Shown in pieces: positions 13,201 to 25,495 of a stretch of DNA of 64,000 nucleotides; positions within the stretch are counted from its first letter, which is position 1; every line of letters starts with the position of its first letter. The notes under the pieces were generated by a model. It ran no database searches. It saw nothing but the letters and a program-made list of their open reading frames with translations, and was not told the DNA's origin. Source of the DNA: Fratercula arctica. Its lineage: Eukaryota > Chordata > Aves > Charadriiformes > Alcidae. The stretch covers positions 8,259,504-8,323,503 of the forward strand of contig CANTUZ010000001.1 in NCBI GenBank assembly GCA_947846985.1, in the 5' to 3' direction. The position numbers were made by a program, and so were the translations under genes.

Positions 13201-16111
13201 GCAGGAGGATGACTGACCGCAGCTTTGAACTTAAGGAGGGACGGTTCTAGATATTGACAAAAAACATTCATATGGGACTGTAGTCCTTTGAAGGAAGGCA
13301 AGCTAAGCAAGTTGCAAAAGTTTGGTTTAACACAGACTACAGAAGGGAGAGCAAAAAAATCCTTAATTAGCCATTCGTAGCATAGCTAGTCACTGTCCAA
13401 ACAGTGCAAGAATAGTCACAGCTACAAGACAGCTTAGTTCAAGCTGTGAAGCTTAATTTGCCCTATTACACTGGCAGGTGATGACAGAGTTTCTTCAGCC
13501 TAATGTTAACAGGGAACAGAAATTGTCTGTCCACTGCAAGGCATTATTTTTAGTGGAAGAACAAAAAGCAGCAGGCACAGAAACCAGTTATCTTCTCTCT
13601 TCCTGTCCCTTAGCACTGAGCCTCCCCCTGATTTGGCTTGACTTCAACCGTGTTCTCTCTCTGTCCTCCAGGTAGTGGGTTTTTATTATTTTCCAATGTT
13701 GCCTATGACTAAGAAGGGGAAAGTGCAAGTCTCTGAGTCTTCCTGCAGTCTCTTGCACTTAAGGTTTTGTGCATGAAAGAATTTTATCTTCTTTCTTGTG
13801 TGTATATGGCACCGTGCTTTGCCCTAGAAGTCAAACATAATCCTCTCGAAATGAAAAGGTAGCTCATCCTGGAGAACAGCCAGTTCTGAGACTAACCAGC
13901 CCCTTGAACAGGCTAAAGAAGCTGCCCAAAACTTTTATTCCATTAATTTCTACGTCTAGGGCTAGTACATTTTTTATTCACTTAGGAGTGAGTTTCACAA
14001 TAAACTTTTCCAAAGAAGACAGAGAACTATGACGAGTGAAAGCTAAGATGGGTTTACGTGACATTTTTGAAGCTTCAGTGCTCTGTGTAAGTCAACAGGA
14101 AAATTGTTATTCCACAAAATGCCACTGCAGCCAGATTGGTTTGGGCGTCACTGATCTTGTGTGAATTAGCACAAATTAATTTTCACATTAACCTGCTTCC
14201 AGCCACGAACACTGCACTGGGTTCTAGGGGATTCAGTTAATTACAATAATAATATTTTTGTGCTAATTACAGGGACACACCAAAAAGGTTTCTGTAGCAA
14301 TATTAACCCATTTTATAGCATGTAGGCCGTTGGCAGTAATGAGCTTCATCTGTCCCAATTGGTATATAGTAATTTTCTTTAAGGTCTCATTTCTGACTTT
14401 TTCAAAAGGTTTTCGCTTGCAAAACCATCCCTGCTTGCCTGTTCAGCTGTGTTCCCCTTTCTCGTCATTTTTTGTAATCTTACTATAGTGTTAGTTTTGA
14501 AATGTTTCAGTTTGTCATATTGTTTTCTCGTATTCGTTGTGCACTGGGAGGAATGGTCTTAAAAAGCAGCAAAAAAGCTTCAGATGAGACATTGGGAAAA
14601 ATGCAGCTGCAGAAAGGGGAGCGAAGCACCAGAGCAGGCTGTTTGGGGTGGTTGAAATGTCTCCATCTCTGGGGATCTCTAAGAACAAATTAGACATCTG
14701 TAAAAAGATATAATTGCGACTTACACCCCCTGAGACCTTTCTGCTCCCACATGGCTTTGAGGTTCACAACCTCCCTGCCTCCTCCTCCTCCTCGCTTTGG
14801 GAGCTCAGGCTCATGCTCCGGTTGCAAGTTTCTGATGCCTGGCACCCATGCCAGTGTGTGCTGTTTGTCCTTGGAAAATGCTAGGCAGTGCAATTGGATA
14901 CAATCCTTGATCATTGCGGTCTAAGCTAAATCATCTCCATTTGCTTCAGAAAGTGCAGTCAGTTGCCCCAACGCAGACAACATTTAGGAACTTGATCGCA
15001 AATCCCAGACGATAATGCATTCCCAGACGATCTTGCCCGAGTCTCTCATTTGATCTGAGTGTCTGTCTCTCTTAGAAGACTGTGTATAGAAAACTTGAGT
15101 CATTCTTTGTTCTCCAAGAAATTTCTTAAGTGTTTATGGGTTTTGACCATTCCTGTCCAAACTCTCTTTGAAAGCCCTATGGATGTGACATTTATCCATG
15201 CTAAATGCTGTTTAATCATGTAAGTGAAGGGATCAGCTTGATCCACTGCATTTTCCTACTTGGATCACCCTGGACAGTCACAAGTAAGGAGGCAGAAAAT
15301 CGGCAAGCCTTGGAGAACCCAGCCTTCCAAGGCAGAGCCGAAGTACAGTGTCGACAAAATATTACAGACCATCACCATTTTTGACAACGACCTCTTCAGG
15401 AAAGGGAAAGCCAGTCTGCAGATGTCAAATAAGTCCTAGGGTAAAGCCGTAGACTGCAGTCATGAAAAACTGTCACTGTATTAAAAACTATGATTTCCCC
15501 GCTGAAAATGGGTCTAAGAATTTGCCTTTCAAGGGAGCATATGGCTCTGCAATCCAACTGCTGTCACTCCCTGTAGGCTGGCATCTGTGGGGAAAGTGTG
15601 CACCGGGAAATAGCTCACATTTGACACAGCACCTTTTTCTCTCTGTGTCCCTCTCTCTCTGTATACATGCGTTATATATATATACACATATATATATATA
15701 CACACACACAGGCATTATATAGAGAGAGATGCAATATATATATGCATTGAACTGATTTTCTGTAAGGCAGTGTAAAACACTTTGACAAACCAATAATACC
15801 CACCGCTTTAGGATAACAAAGCATTCACTTACTCCAGAGAACAAGCAGTTGGTCCTTGGGAAAAGCTGTCGAGGTTGTGATTCTGACTCTAGGATGCTTG
15901 TCAAAATCATGAAAGAATATAAGAAGCCTGGATATCAGGTGGGAGGTTTTCAGCACTTCCATTTTCTACTAATCTGTAAACTTGGTCCAAAACGTGGCTC
16001 ACCAGCGCAGCAGAGACACAGCAGAAGTCTTCTGCTTCCTGTAGGGTCTTTTTGGTTTTACCTAAGTCTATGTGTCTGGCACACCTGAGTTGAATGAAAT
16101 CACTGAAGGTA
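10260..16111. other. Intronic DNA with two GC-rich pockets and a mixed microsatellite
   Basis: No exon or repeat family was recognised. Two GC-rich pockets (about 11270-11440 and 12370-12690) are open on both strands, which reflects base composition rather than coding. T16 occurs at 11151-11166. A compound CT, TA and CA microsatellite lies at 15640-15745. Confidence 0.55.
15640..15745. repeat. Compound CT/TA/CA microsatellite
   Basis: A CTCTCTCTCTG run is followed by TATATATATACACA, TATATATATACACACACACA, then AGAGAGAG and ATATATAT. It is low-complexity and probably hypervariable, and it produces spurious open frames on both strands. Confidence 0.92.
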
Positions 16112-16157
16112 TTGATTTGATGACCACATCAATATGTGGTACACGTCATCAAATTAA
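16112..16157. repeat. Compact imperfect inverted repeat (hairpin)
   Basis: Outer arms of 12 bases (16112-16123 and 16146-16157) pair with one G-T wobble. After a 6-base one-sided bulge (16140-16145), the inner arms CCACAT (16124-16129) and ATGTGG (16134-16139) pair around a CAAT loop. As RNA or DNA this would be an 18-bp bulged stem on either strand. No surrounding repeat family is recognised. Confidence 0.75.
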
Positions 16158-19100
16158 CTTTGTATTTTCCGTTTTCGCTCAATGGAAAGGCTGTAATACG
16201 ATAAAATTGTTTATGTAGTACCAATGACGGGATAGATAATGGCAACGGATATATGAGCATGGGAATTATCACCCTTGACATGAGAGCAAAGCTGGAAGGT
16301 GTTGCTGCGCTGAGGTTTGGCAGACGTGGTTGCTCTTCACAGAGTACTGGAGAATTGGCACAGGGAGTAGGAAAGGCCTCTCAAATGTCTATTCAACTAC
16401 AGGTAGTCCTTCATCTGGAAAACGACACCTACAAGTGTCCATCAGGAAAGGAGAAAAATTAATGATTTGTATTCAACAGCTCTGGAGATGCGTAAGTCTC
16501 TCCTCAGTAGTATGTAGAAGATACATTAAAACATAGATTTAGAATGAAAATAGGGAGATAAATCCAAAATGGGATTAAAAAAAGCAATATAATATAGTCT
16601 GGCAAATTTTCTTAATATCAGTCTTTGATAATACATTTAACTTTTAGAAAGAGGAGTGTGGTTGATGCAATATGTCTGATTTTCCAGGAAGTCGTTCGTT
16701 ATTGCATGATACAGGACACTGCTATTTCAACCAGTGAAGACATTGCAGCACGGATAAAAAAGCCAACTAAAGGAGAGGCAGGCATACCGAAAAAGACCGA
16801 AACAATGATTGGGTTGTTTATTTAGCAAAATGGAGATTGGTAGGCGAGGTTGTGTTCTCTGTACATCTGTAACGAGAATCAATACACAAAGGAAAAGAGC
16901 AATTTACACAGAGGAACTGTGTTGGTGCAAAAGCCAGTAACTGGGTTTCAGCTGCATGGAGTCAGAAGAATGAGTCTAACTACTTAAGGACCAGATTCCA
17001 TGTGTGGTCTTCCAAAAGTTATGAAATGCCCAATTGAACTAATTGTAAGACAGTCTTTGGGCAGTTTATGCACAGGATTTTTGGTTTTTATTTTCTGTAA
17101 AAGCAGGAATCGGCCTTGATTAAGAAGATCTTTTCCAGCGAGGTCTTTTATGCCGTAAAGGTGGGTTTCTGTGGCTCTGTGAATGATGAGCTCGAGATTA
17201 TCAGCAGTAATTGCAAGGCATTTTTTAGTATGACATTGATTTTTCAGACATTGTTCCAATTTTACATGATCTGATGCTCAAGTTAATCCACGTTTCAGAG
17301 CATCCAGACCATCAAATATAGCCTCCATGCCTAATTAGTGGCCAATTGCACAACGTACATCTCATTGCACAGTACTCAAAATATTTCTTATAATAAGGTG
17401 AGAGGCATGCAGGGAGCATGACTTATCCCGAGGTAATATATGTATTTGTCTTGTTTAAATTCATTCAGGCTTGTAATGTGCTCAACCATTCCTTATTACC
17501 TGTTTGTATTAGAAACAGTAATCCCCTTAATCAGGAAGCTCTGGCAAACTAATACAATTCTGCAGCTGCTCTCAATATTGCCTCTTAGAAAAGATCAATG
17601 CACATGTGGGAATATTTTTATTGATTTCATTCTTTTCTGCCTACTTTTCTTTTTTGTTAAGCCCATTTGGTTTGTTGGGGTTTTTTTTTTATATTTTTTT
17701 TTTTTTAATGGTAAAAATGGACAGTTTTGTTTCCAGTCTTTGCTCAGTTCTTTTTAATCCAATAGCGTCGCAGGCAGCCTTAGGAGATGGCTGAAGATAT
17801 CCTTGTTGGGAAGAAGAGCACAGCTGAGTATGGGAAAGTGAGGGTTACAAGTGGAGGTAGCTTTAACCTAGCAGATTTTGAAGTCTGGGAATGAATATTT
17901 ATTAATGGCATTATTCAATGTTAGCAAATGGTATCAATCATCATAGCAAAGCAGTTCAACCCAATGAGGTATATCCATGTTTATTTTCATAAGACTTTTG
18001 CCAGGATTCTGGTTGTATTACTGATGGTCCTTCTGATGTCTGTGCTTTTGCGAGTCTGTAAGACTATCCTGTTATATCGATAATTACATCCGGTATTCTT
18101 GCTGCTATTTAATTTTCTGGTTTAGCTTATAACTTTTAAATGATCTGTGGATTATGGATTTTGAGGGTTTTTTACTGTAGGCTACAGCTTACAATCTGGT
18201 TTATGGAATTAATAAAATCACATTAGCTTCCCCATCACTATTTTCAGAAAGAAACTTTTTTTCCCAAAAGTTCTCTTTTAGGAACCCCTTTTTTATCTCT
18301 TCCCCCTCTGAGTATATCAGAATTTCATGGAGCGCAAGTACAAAACTGGCATATGATGTCTTAGCTGTGAAAGTTTTCGTGAAACTTTTTGTATAAGTTT
18401 TCATAAAAATTCACTTCGGAGTTTTGAGCCCTGATTTAGCAGCGACTGTGTTTTTTTTTTTTTTTTTTCATTTTTGTCTGAAAATCAGGCAGGTCAGACG
18501 GGTCTACATTTCCAGTTTTATTTCAAAAAGATTCTTGCACAATACCTGGGCAGGTCAGGTCTCTCCTTAGTCACATCAAGTTGTTATTGATTCTGGAGGT
18601 GATGCAGTCGGATTATACCCTTTTTCTTTCCCCAACGTGGTTTAGTACAAGGTGACATCTTCTGCAAACAACAGCGCTGGGGAAGACGCCAGCTGCCCCA
18701 ATCTGCTCCCAGCTCAGTATCGCTGTACCCTGCCCTCTTCACATTTGCAGGTAATTTTGTGTCTGAGTGTTTTCCAACGCGCATCAGTCAGACTCAGCCA
18801 GGTTAGCATAAATAGACTAAACAGGCTAACCCGGTTCGTTCTTATTGAATCGTGTTTGGGAAAACTCACGTAAGCCATGTGGGGCACTCAGGAGGCTTTT
18901 GGAAGGAGGAAATACATGAACAGCTGGAGGCAGCTGGGAATAATTTACAATTAGAGTCCATAAAAGAGGAGTATCTGTAGGTACAGGGTTAGTCAAGACC
19001 AGCAAAGTGGCTTGTCGGTGTTGCCATCTCTCGTGGTTTAGGCTGAGCTGGCCACTAAATGAACAACACTAAGATACTCTAGAAGCGGTCAGCGCTGTAT

Positions 19101-19694
19101 TTTGTTTCCGCATGTTAATTCATGTCTTTAAGAGCTGGAGGCAGGCTAAGCCAGCACCTTCATTAAAAAGATACGGCTAATCGGTATAATATGCTCAACT
19201 CCCAAGAATTAGAACTATACTTGGTAAAAAGCGGACACAAGAAAAAGCACTGAAGCAAAAATAATAAGTAACAATTGCCCCAGGACAATGATTTTGTATG
19301 GGGAATTGTGGAAATTGAATAAATGGCTGAAAATAAGATCCTCCACCACTAGCCTGCAGCGACGAAATAGCTAAATGAATTAGCTTAGCTATTAATAGAA
19401 AGTAGGTTTTGTTTCGTTGCAATGTCCCACATAAATATTTGTTGAAGAAAGAGGATTCCAATGCAGGGAAGCTTTTTTTTTTTTTCACCTTGACAGAGTC
19501 ATTTTGTGCCTAAAACAGCAGATATCTCAAAATGTTTCTGCACTGTACAAAACAGTAACTCCTACAAAGCTATCAAGGTTAATGAGACATATGCTGCTCT
19601 GCTGGGCAAGCGTGGCTGTGCCAGTTGGATGCCTGGGGTGATGTGCCCAATTTTTCCAAAATTTCACACTGTGCTGCCAAGGCAGACCATGTGT
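16158..19694. other. Intronic DNA, nothing recognised
   Basis: AT-rich sequence with T-rich tracts at about 17680-17706 and T18 at 18451-18468. Open stretches of 60-105 codons here show no motif or splice context. Confidence 0.55.
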
Positions 19695-19822
19695 CATAGA
19701 ATCATAGAATCATTTAGGTTGGAAGAGACCCTTGGGATCATCGAGTCCAACCATCAACCCCACTCTACAAAGTTCTCCCCTACACCATATCCCCCAACAC
19801 CACATCTAAACGACTCTCAAAC
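19695..19822 (-). mobile_element. CR1 LINE 3' tip, about 128 bp
   Basis: It reads CATAGAATCATAGAATCAT, TTGGAAGAGACCCTTGGGATCAT, CAAAGTTCTCCCCTACACCATATC and CCACATCTAAACGACTCTCAAAC on the plus strand. This is close to the reverse complement of the last 130 bp of the CR1 at 29.4-30.7 kb, including the unusual GAACTTTGTAGAG block, so both come from one subfamily. It is severely 5'-truncated. Confidence 0.93.
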
Positions 19823-21587
19823 ACAGTGTCGTGATACGGTTGGTTTGGATCTGCCTCTCTGCTCCTTATTTGCTTTGCTCCTTCTTGGACCTGTGGACGC
19901 ACGGCATTGTCCAAGATGTTAGCTCGGTGTGAGCCTCGGGGAATTTGAACAAGTGCCACAAACAGTCTTGGTTAGTTCGGGGTGCACCGATTAAAATAAA
20001 GGGGGGGCATACATTTTTTGAGAATACAGTAAAATTCTGTGCAGGATAAAGGTTCCCAAAATCTAGGGAGGGAAGGAGAGGTTGTTTTTAAGAGGTATTG
20101 AGTTGCTTGCAGTTTTCTTCAATAGTTGGAAGAAGCTGCAAGAAAATCCCAGCTGAGAAAGTCCAGGCTGACACTTTGTAAGGCAAGGATAGGCTTTAGG
20201 TAGAATCTCACCTCAGTGGGATACAAAGTCCTTGTCACTCACTAATAGCTTGATTTATTTTAGTACATCTCTTTCATTATGAGGCATGAAGTCTCTGAAA
20301 CTAAAGCTTCCAGAGACTAATTTGGATTGGAATTATATTCCCCGTGACTAAGAATAGAGCACGATATTAGTCTCCTGAACATATCGTGGGAGGAAGATAT
20401 CTTTTCAGGTGTATTTATATTCACAGCTAACACAATATGAGGGCTGTATCTAATGGTGCAACAGATGGAATAAGCATTGTCTTCAGTAATAAAGCAAATG
20501 AAAATAAAGTAAGTAGTGACGTTTGGGCAATGAGGCCAGCTACAGAACAAATAAACGGGGTGCAATTTTAATTAGAAGACAGGCTCAAGTGTAAATACCT
20601 GTATATTGGTAAAGGAAGACAACCAACCAATATCAAAGAACAAATACGTTAATGGCCCTACTGTGCTGAAGTTTTAAAGGCCAAAGCGATGAGCAAAGCC
20701 AGTAAATATGCCTGTGTCGTTATTTTTGGAAGGTTCCAGAAAAGGTGTGTTGAAAATATACCAGTAAAAACAAGCAGATATATTAAACTAATAAAAAACT
20801 AGTAAAATGTAAATGTATCTTCCCTTCCCCAGTATTGAAATCTGTGTTTTTCATTTCCTTTGAGTGAGCTCAGGGGAGTTATGCGACCGATAAGAAGTAG
20901 CAGCATAACTTGTTCTGTTGCTCAGAGCATCCTGAATGGAGCGATGCCTTTTGAGCAACACTTTCCCCAATAAATAATGGGCACTATTGCATTGCCTGTT
21001 GATGGCATTGGAATTGTGTGCATTTTTCCTGTCTAGTGATGATGAATTTAGCTGATGTTAAATCTAATAGATCTTTTGGACTTGTTAAAAGCATAGCGTT
21101 TGTTATACAATATGTGCTCCAAAGGCAGCTTCGTCCAGAACTTTGTCCCTGGCAGTGGCCGACATCAGACATGGCAGAGGAAGATATAAGAAGCAAAGGT
21201 ACAGCTAACTGTACCTAAACATCGTATGCTTGTTTGTTTATTTTCTTCAGAAATTACCGCAGACCACAAAGATTTTTCACCATCACTAACCTGCTGTGTA
21301 ATTGCTTGCAACCTCAGACAGCTATAGAATTGACCTCCTAATCATCTAAAAACAGCTGTCAGGGTACTTTTAGCAAAAATTGAAGGAAAAAAAAAAAAGA
21401 ATAATAAGTAGAAGACATAAAATAGTAACCAAAATTATTAGCAGTTCACGTCTTTTTGCACACTTTTTCACTTTTTATGTGTGTTACAGTAGTTTCAAAG
21501 GCCTCCAGAGCTGTGGGATGCTGGGCATCTGGCAGGCATAGCTGTAGACACAATGTTAATCTCTGCCTTAGGTGTCGGGACTTACTC
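19823..21587. other. Intronic DNA, nothing recognised
   Basis: AT-rich unique sequence. No open frame longer than about 80 codons, no CR1 relic and no microsatellite of note. Confidence 0.55.
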
Positions 21588-21700
21588 TTTGTGACTCGCC
21601 CAGGTTCACACTGCAAATTTGTGGAAAAGCAAGAATCAGACCCAGTCCTCTGAAGTCTTGATGCTGGTTCTGCTCACCTTCCTCTCACTGCCATGTGTAG
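21588..21700 (-). mobile_element. MIR-type SINE relic
   Basis: GTGACTCGCCCAGGTTCACAC, then CAAATTTGTGGAAAAGCAAGAATCAGACCCAGTCCTCTGAAG follow the antisense MIR core pattern (GTGACTTGCCCAAGGTCACAC ... GAACCCAGG) with about a quarter of positions changed. It looks like a very old tRNA-derived SINE fixed before bird diversification. Ends are approximate. Confidence 0.6.
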
Positions 21701-22137
21701 GACGGTGGTGACTGGACAGCGCTGGGGGCAAAGGGGAGAAATGGGAAATACTCCCTGCAGGAAGAAGTGCGTTCTTCTAGTATTTTAAATCTTAAACAAT
21801 TCAGACAAGACGTCTGCTAAGAGGAGGTAGAGGGGAAAAAAAATATTTACATAAATAGCATAAATAATGTTACCATAATAATAGTATCACTCACATTGCT
21901 CTCTCGGATGTCCAAGGCAATAAGTTCATGACTTGCCTTCGCGGCATACAATTTGTGTTCCCATAAACAGAACAGAAGAAAATCTCATAAGGTTTAAGCT
22001 GGCCTAGACCCACTGAAATTATGCCAAATTGATACTGACGGAGAAGCTGGTCTGGCAGCTACTCCTTCATTCCAGTGTCTAGAGTTATTTGACATTTGAG
22101 GTCGTAAAGTTCTGTCTCTAACTAATGCCTTCCTAGT
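21701..22137. other. Intronic DNA, nothing recognised
   Basis: Short AT-rich interval with a purine-rich stretch near 21820-21845. No coding or repeat signal. Confidence 0.5.
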
Positions 22138-22193
22138 GGTTTGGTTTGGTTTGGTTTGGTTTGGTTTGGTTTGGTTTGGTTTGGTTTGGTTTG
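22138..22193. repeat. (GGTTT)11 pentanucleotide microsatellite
   Basis: About 11 perfect tandem GGTTT units over 56 bases, starting after CTAGT and ending before GAAGCAG. The absence of interruptions suggests recent expansion. Confidence 0.97.
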
Positions 22194-25100
22194 AAGCAGT
22201 GTAGTCTGTTAAAAACAGACAGTTGGAGTCTTACTTTCCTTCCACCCCCCGACAGAGTCCGAGAGATATACGCTGCCTTTTCCAACCTCCCACTTGCGTT
22301 ATACCCGTCGCTGCTGCACTGTTTGCTGAAGTGGGTTAGAGATGCATTATTTTAGAAGCACAAAAGCAGCAATTAGGAAACCTGTTATCATCTAGAAGCA
22401 AACAGTGACGTTCCTGAATTACACAGGAAAGCAAATTTTGATACCTGTTGACAGAAAGATTTGCTGTCTCTCTAAAGATACCAGCATTAAAAGAGTTCAA
22501 ACTAATAAAGACTTGGACCATGATGCTGAACTATTATTTTCACTGTTGTATAACACGTCAGCATTTCTGTTGCTTAACTATACTAAACTTGTGGGATCAG
22601 GGCTTTTTTGTTTTCATGTTCTCTAAGTTCAATCAAAGCTGTAATCTTTACTAGAAACTTAAAAGTGAAAAATAATGTAGCTTTATAAAATTCTGCAACT
22701 CTTTGTCATAGAAGAGCTGCAGCATATTTATTCATTTATCATAGCTATTCTTTATTTATATTACCAAAAGGTAGCATCAAACCATCAGATATAAAATCTC
22801 TGCCTTTGCTATTTTTAGATGTAGAAATTATTTGATTTTCACTCTGATTTTCTAAATATTTCTTGAGGTTTGGTTTCTTGCATTCATTTTTGGTCTCTCA
22901 AATATATCTAAGGCTCCAAGAGCTATCATGCTCAAGTATGATAGACTTTTTAGGCCGTTTCTGAAGTGACTTGGAGAATTTGTACCTAAACTTTCAATGC
23001 ACTGCTTATTTTGATTGAAAAAGTCCTTGCCCCATAGATATGAAAGGACTTAAGTCACAGCAATGCTCATCCCACCTATCCCTAGTCTCTAGGCATCCAC
23101 CACAGGTCTCACAAATCCATGGCGTTTTCCTGCACAACATGTGGAGGGACTTAAGGGTTCAATAACTGGACTCACAATAGCTCTCATGCTTAGTCAGATC
23201 ATGGGCCGTCAAAGCTAGTCAATAGGAAACTCAAAAGGGAGATGCGTGTGTGTTAAAACAACTCCTCCCCACACGTTGGTACCCACCTGCGCAGCTGTAG
23301 ACGGGGTTGCAGGATTTTAGGTACCTAAATCACTTCAGCAGTAAAAATGTTGGTGTCTGCATATCCTCCGATGCCAAAGTGGACTAGGCAGGATTTTGTA
23401 GATCGTTGGTTTCATCTTGGCCAGCTAAACTTGAAGTTTCAGTTGAAGTGCATCACTGTTAGGGTTTGGGGGTTTAGATGCTTTTTTAATGGGGCTGGCC
23501 ATTTACTTTGCTTTGATTTCTCAGTATGTGAACTAAGGAGAAGGTTCAAGGTGTTTGAAGATTACTCCCAAAAGTCTACCCAGTCCTTTCAACATGGAAA
23601 GGCAAATGATTGCATTGATATTCAAAGGTTAGAATGTACGTGAGTCCCAGATATGGCACTCAGCAAGCTGTCGGAATGAGGTAGAAGGAAAAACAGCAGC
23701 TCCCAGTCCGCATGCTCAGGCTAATGAGTTCTGTGCGAAGCAGACAAACGTCAGTTGTTCAAACTGGTGTCGGTATTTGATAAATACACTCAGTTTTGCC
23801 CTTGGTTGGGCTTGGAGACAATTCACCCTGCAGCAATTCAAGCTGACTCTTTCTCCTGATGCCCAGAGAGTTGAGCAGAGCCAATGTTAGAAAACAGACC
23901 CCTGGAAAAGTGGGAACTTGCTTGGGATAGCACTGCTGGGGCTGGCAGGCCACGCAGAGCTCTACATGTCAATGCCAGAGCCCTGAAAATGACCGTGCTG
24001 TCCCTGCAGCCGGGTCATTCCTCATGGCAGCAATCTCCTCTCCCACTCCCAACGGCACTAGCTCCACATCTCCAGGGCTAGCGAGTGGTATTTGTACCCT
24101 TGGGATGGCTAAATGCAGGTCTACCAATGCTGCCGTGAGCCCTGAGCCAGCTCCAAAGCAGAGCACGAACAAACACCTCCCTCCATCTCATCTGCCCTTT
24201 TTTCTTAAAGCATTTCCAGAGCTGCAGACCAGCACAAACCACTGTATCATCTGGGCTGGGGCTGGCACCAGCAATAATACAGGTTACAGTTCGCTCATCC
24301 ATTTGCCCTTTTAGTCTAATGCATAACTCTATCAGTTTCTTAAGCTACCAGAGTTAGTTAGAACATTAGTGAATCAGGCAATGGGTAGGACCTTTGCAGA
24401 TGGATTTTTGTAAGAATAATTTGGCAAATTTCGCTAATGATGCACTCCAGCAGCAATACGTTCTTTGTTCTCCCTTTTCTTTAAAGGGCATGAAATTAGT
24501 GCATCAGCTTTAACTGTATTTCATGTCGGCGTGTCACAACCTCGGTGTCCTTTTAGTTGTGTAGGAGCCTTGAAAGTGTGTTATTTAGATTCAGTGCTGA
24601 ATTTGAAGGAAGTATGATTTTTTTTTTCTGGGCTTTAGCACTGACACTTATTCGCACCCGGCAAATGAAAAGCTATTAGGAAACAGCTCCTCTGGAATGA
24701 CCCCATATATAAAGGAGTGTTAAGAAAAAAGAAGTTTTTCCCAGTGGGTAGGACTACCGTAGCAGTTCTGGTGGCAGAAATGGAGCATCACTCTTTCTTT
24801 TTCTGCTCGCGTTTCAAATGCAGCCATCACTGTAGTACCTAGGCATCAGAAGGAGAACTAGGAGGACTGAGATTAAAGAAGCTGATCTGAGCTGGGTTTA
24901 ATACTACCTGCATTGATGGCCTTGCGATTTTTTTTGTCCAGGCATTCGTCTGGAGAAAGGGAAAGGTGTACCTTTCAGTATTTTTTGATGGATAAATATG
25001 AAGAAGGTGCTGTGGGAAAATACAGGCCCATAAATTGGATTATTTTCAAATTATCTGTGTATTTCAATCCAAAGGAAAAACATCTCAAGAACAATGTAAC

Positions 25101-25394
25101 AGAACTATTGTTAGTACTTCAGTATTTTTTTTTTTTTTTTTAAATATCAAGCAGGGAACAGTAGCTTGAACCCTGAACTTCCATCACACGCTTATTAGAC
25201 AATTTTTAAGATATGTTGTGGTTTCAAAATGTCTTCCGGAAAAAGAGAGGTGATTAAATTCAGAACAAATTTACGGCCAGTTAAAATCAGTTAAACTAGA
25301 AATGCGTTCTGAAATCAGACCACAAGCTATAATATCATCATCTGACCAAGCTGTAGTCATCTGAGTATCTCATGAGCTGGTGTTTCAAGCTGCA
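22194..25394. other. Intronic DNA, nothing recognised
   Basis: Unique AT-rich sequence with a slightly GC-richer part at 23900-24300 whose overlapping open frames on both strands look compositional. T17 lies at 25125-25141. Confidence 0.5.
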
Positions 25395-25495
25395 AGTAGC
25401 TGGATGCTGTGCTGGAGAGAGTCAGGATTTCAATCCTCTCTTCTCACTCTCCGGATCAGTGTCTAAATCTGGGAGTTACTCCCACACCTCACATA
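25395..25495. mobile_element. Probable tRNA-like SINE relic (copy 1 of 3)
   Basis: GGAGAGAGTCAGGATTTCAATCC, CTCTCTTCTCACTCTCC, then TAAATCTGGGAGTTACTCCCACACCTCAC resembles an old amniote tRNA-like repeat whose consensus has a B-box-like TTCAAATCC followed by a downstream inverted copy (AACCTGGGTCTCCCACA). The A-box half is poorly preserved. Assigned from pattern memory; the two other candidates are near 40968 and 48655. Confidence 0.4.

Noticed and set aside
19506..19922. 138-codon plus-strand frame
   Set aside because: It runs antisense through the 19.7-kb CR1 tip; no recognisable protein.
22138..22193. Telomere-like repeat
   Set aside because: The unit is GGTTT, five bases, not the vertebrate TTAGGG hexamer.
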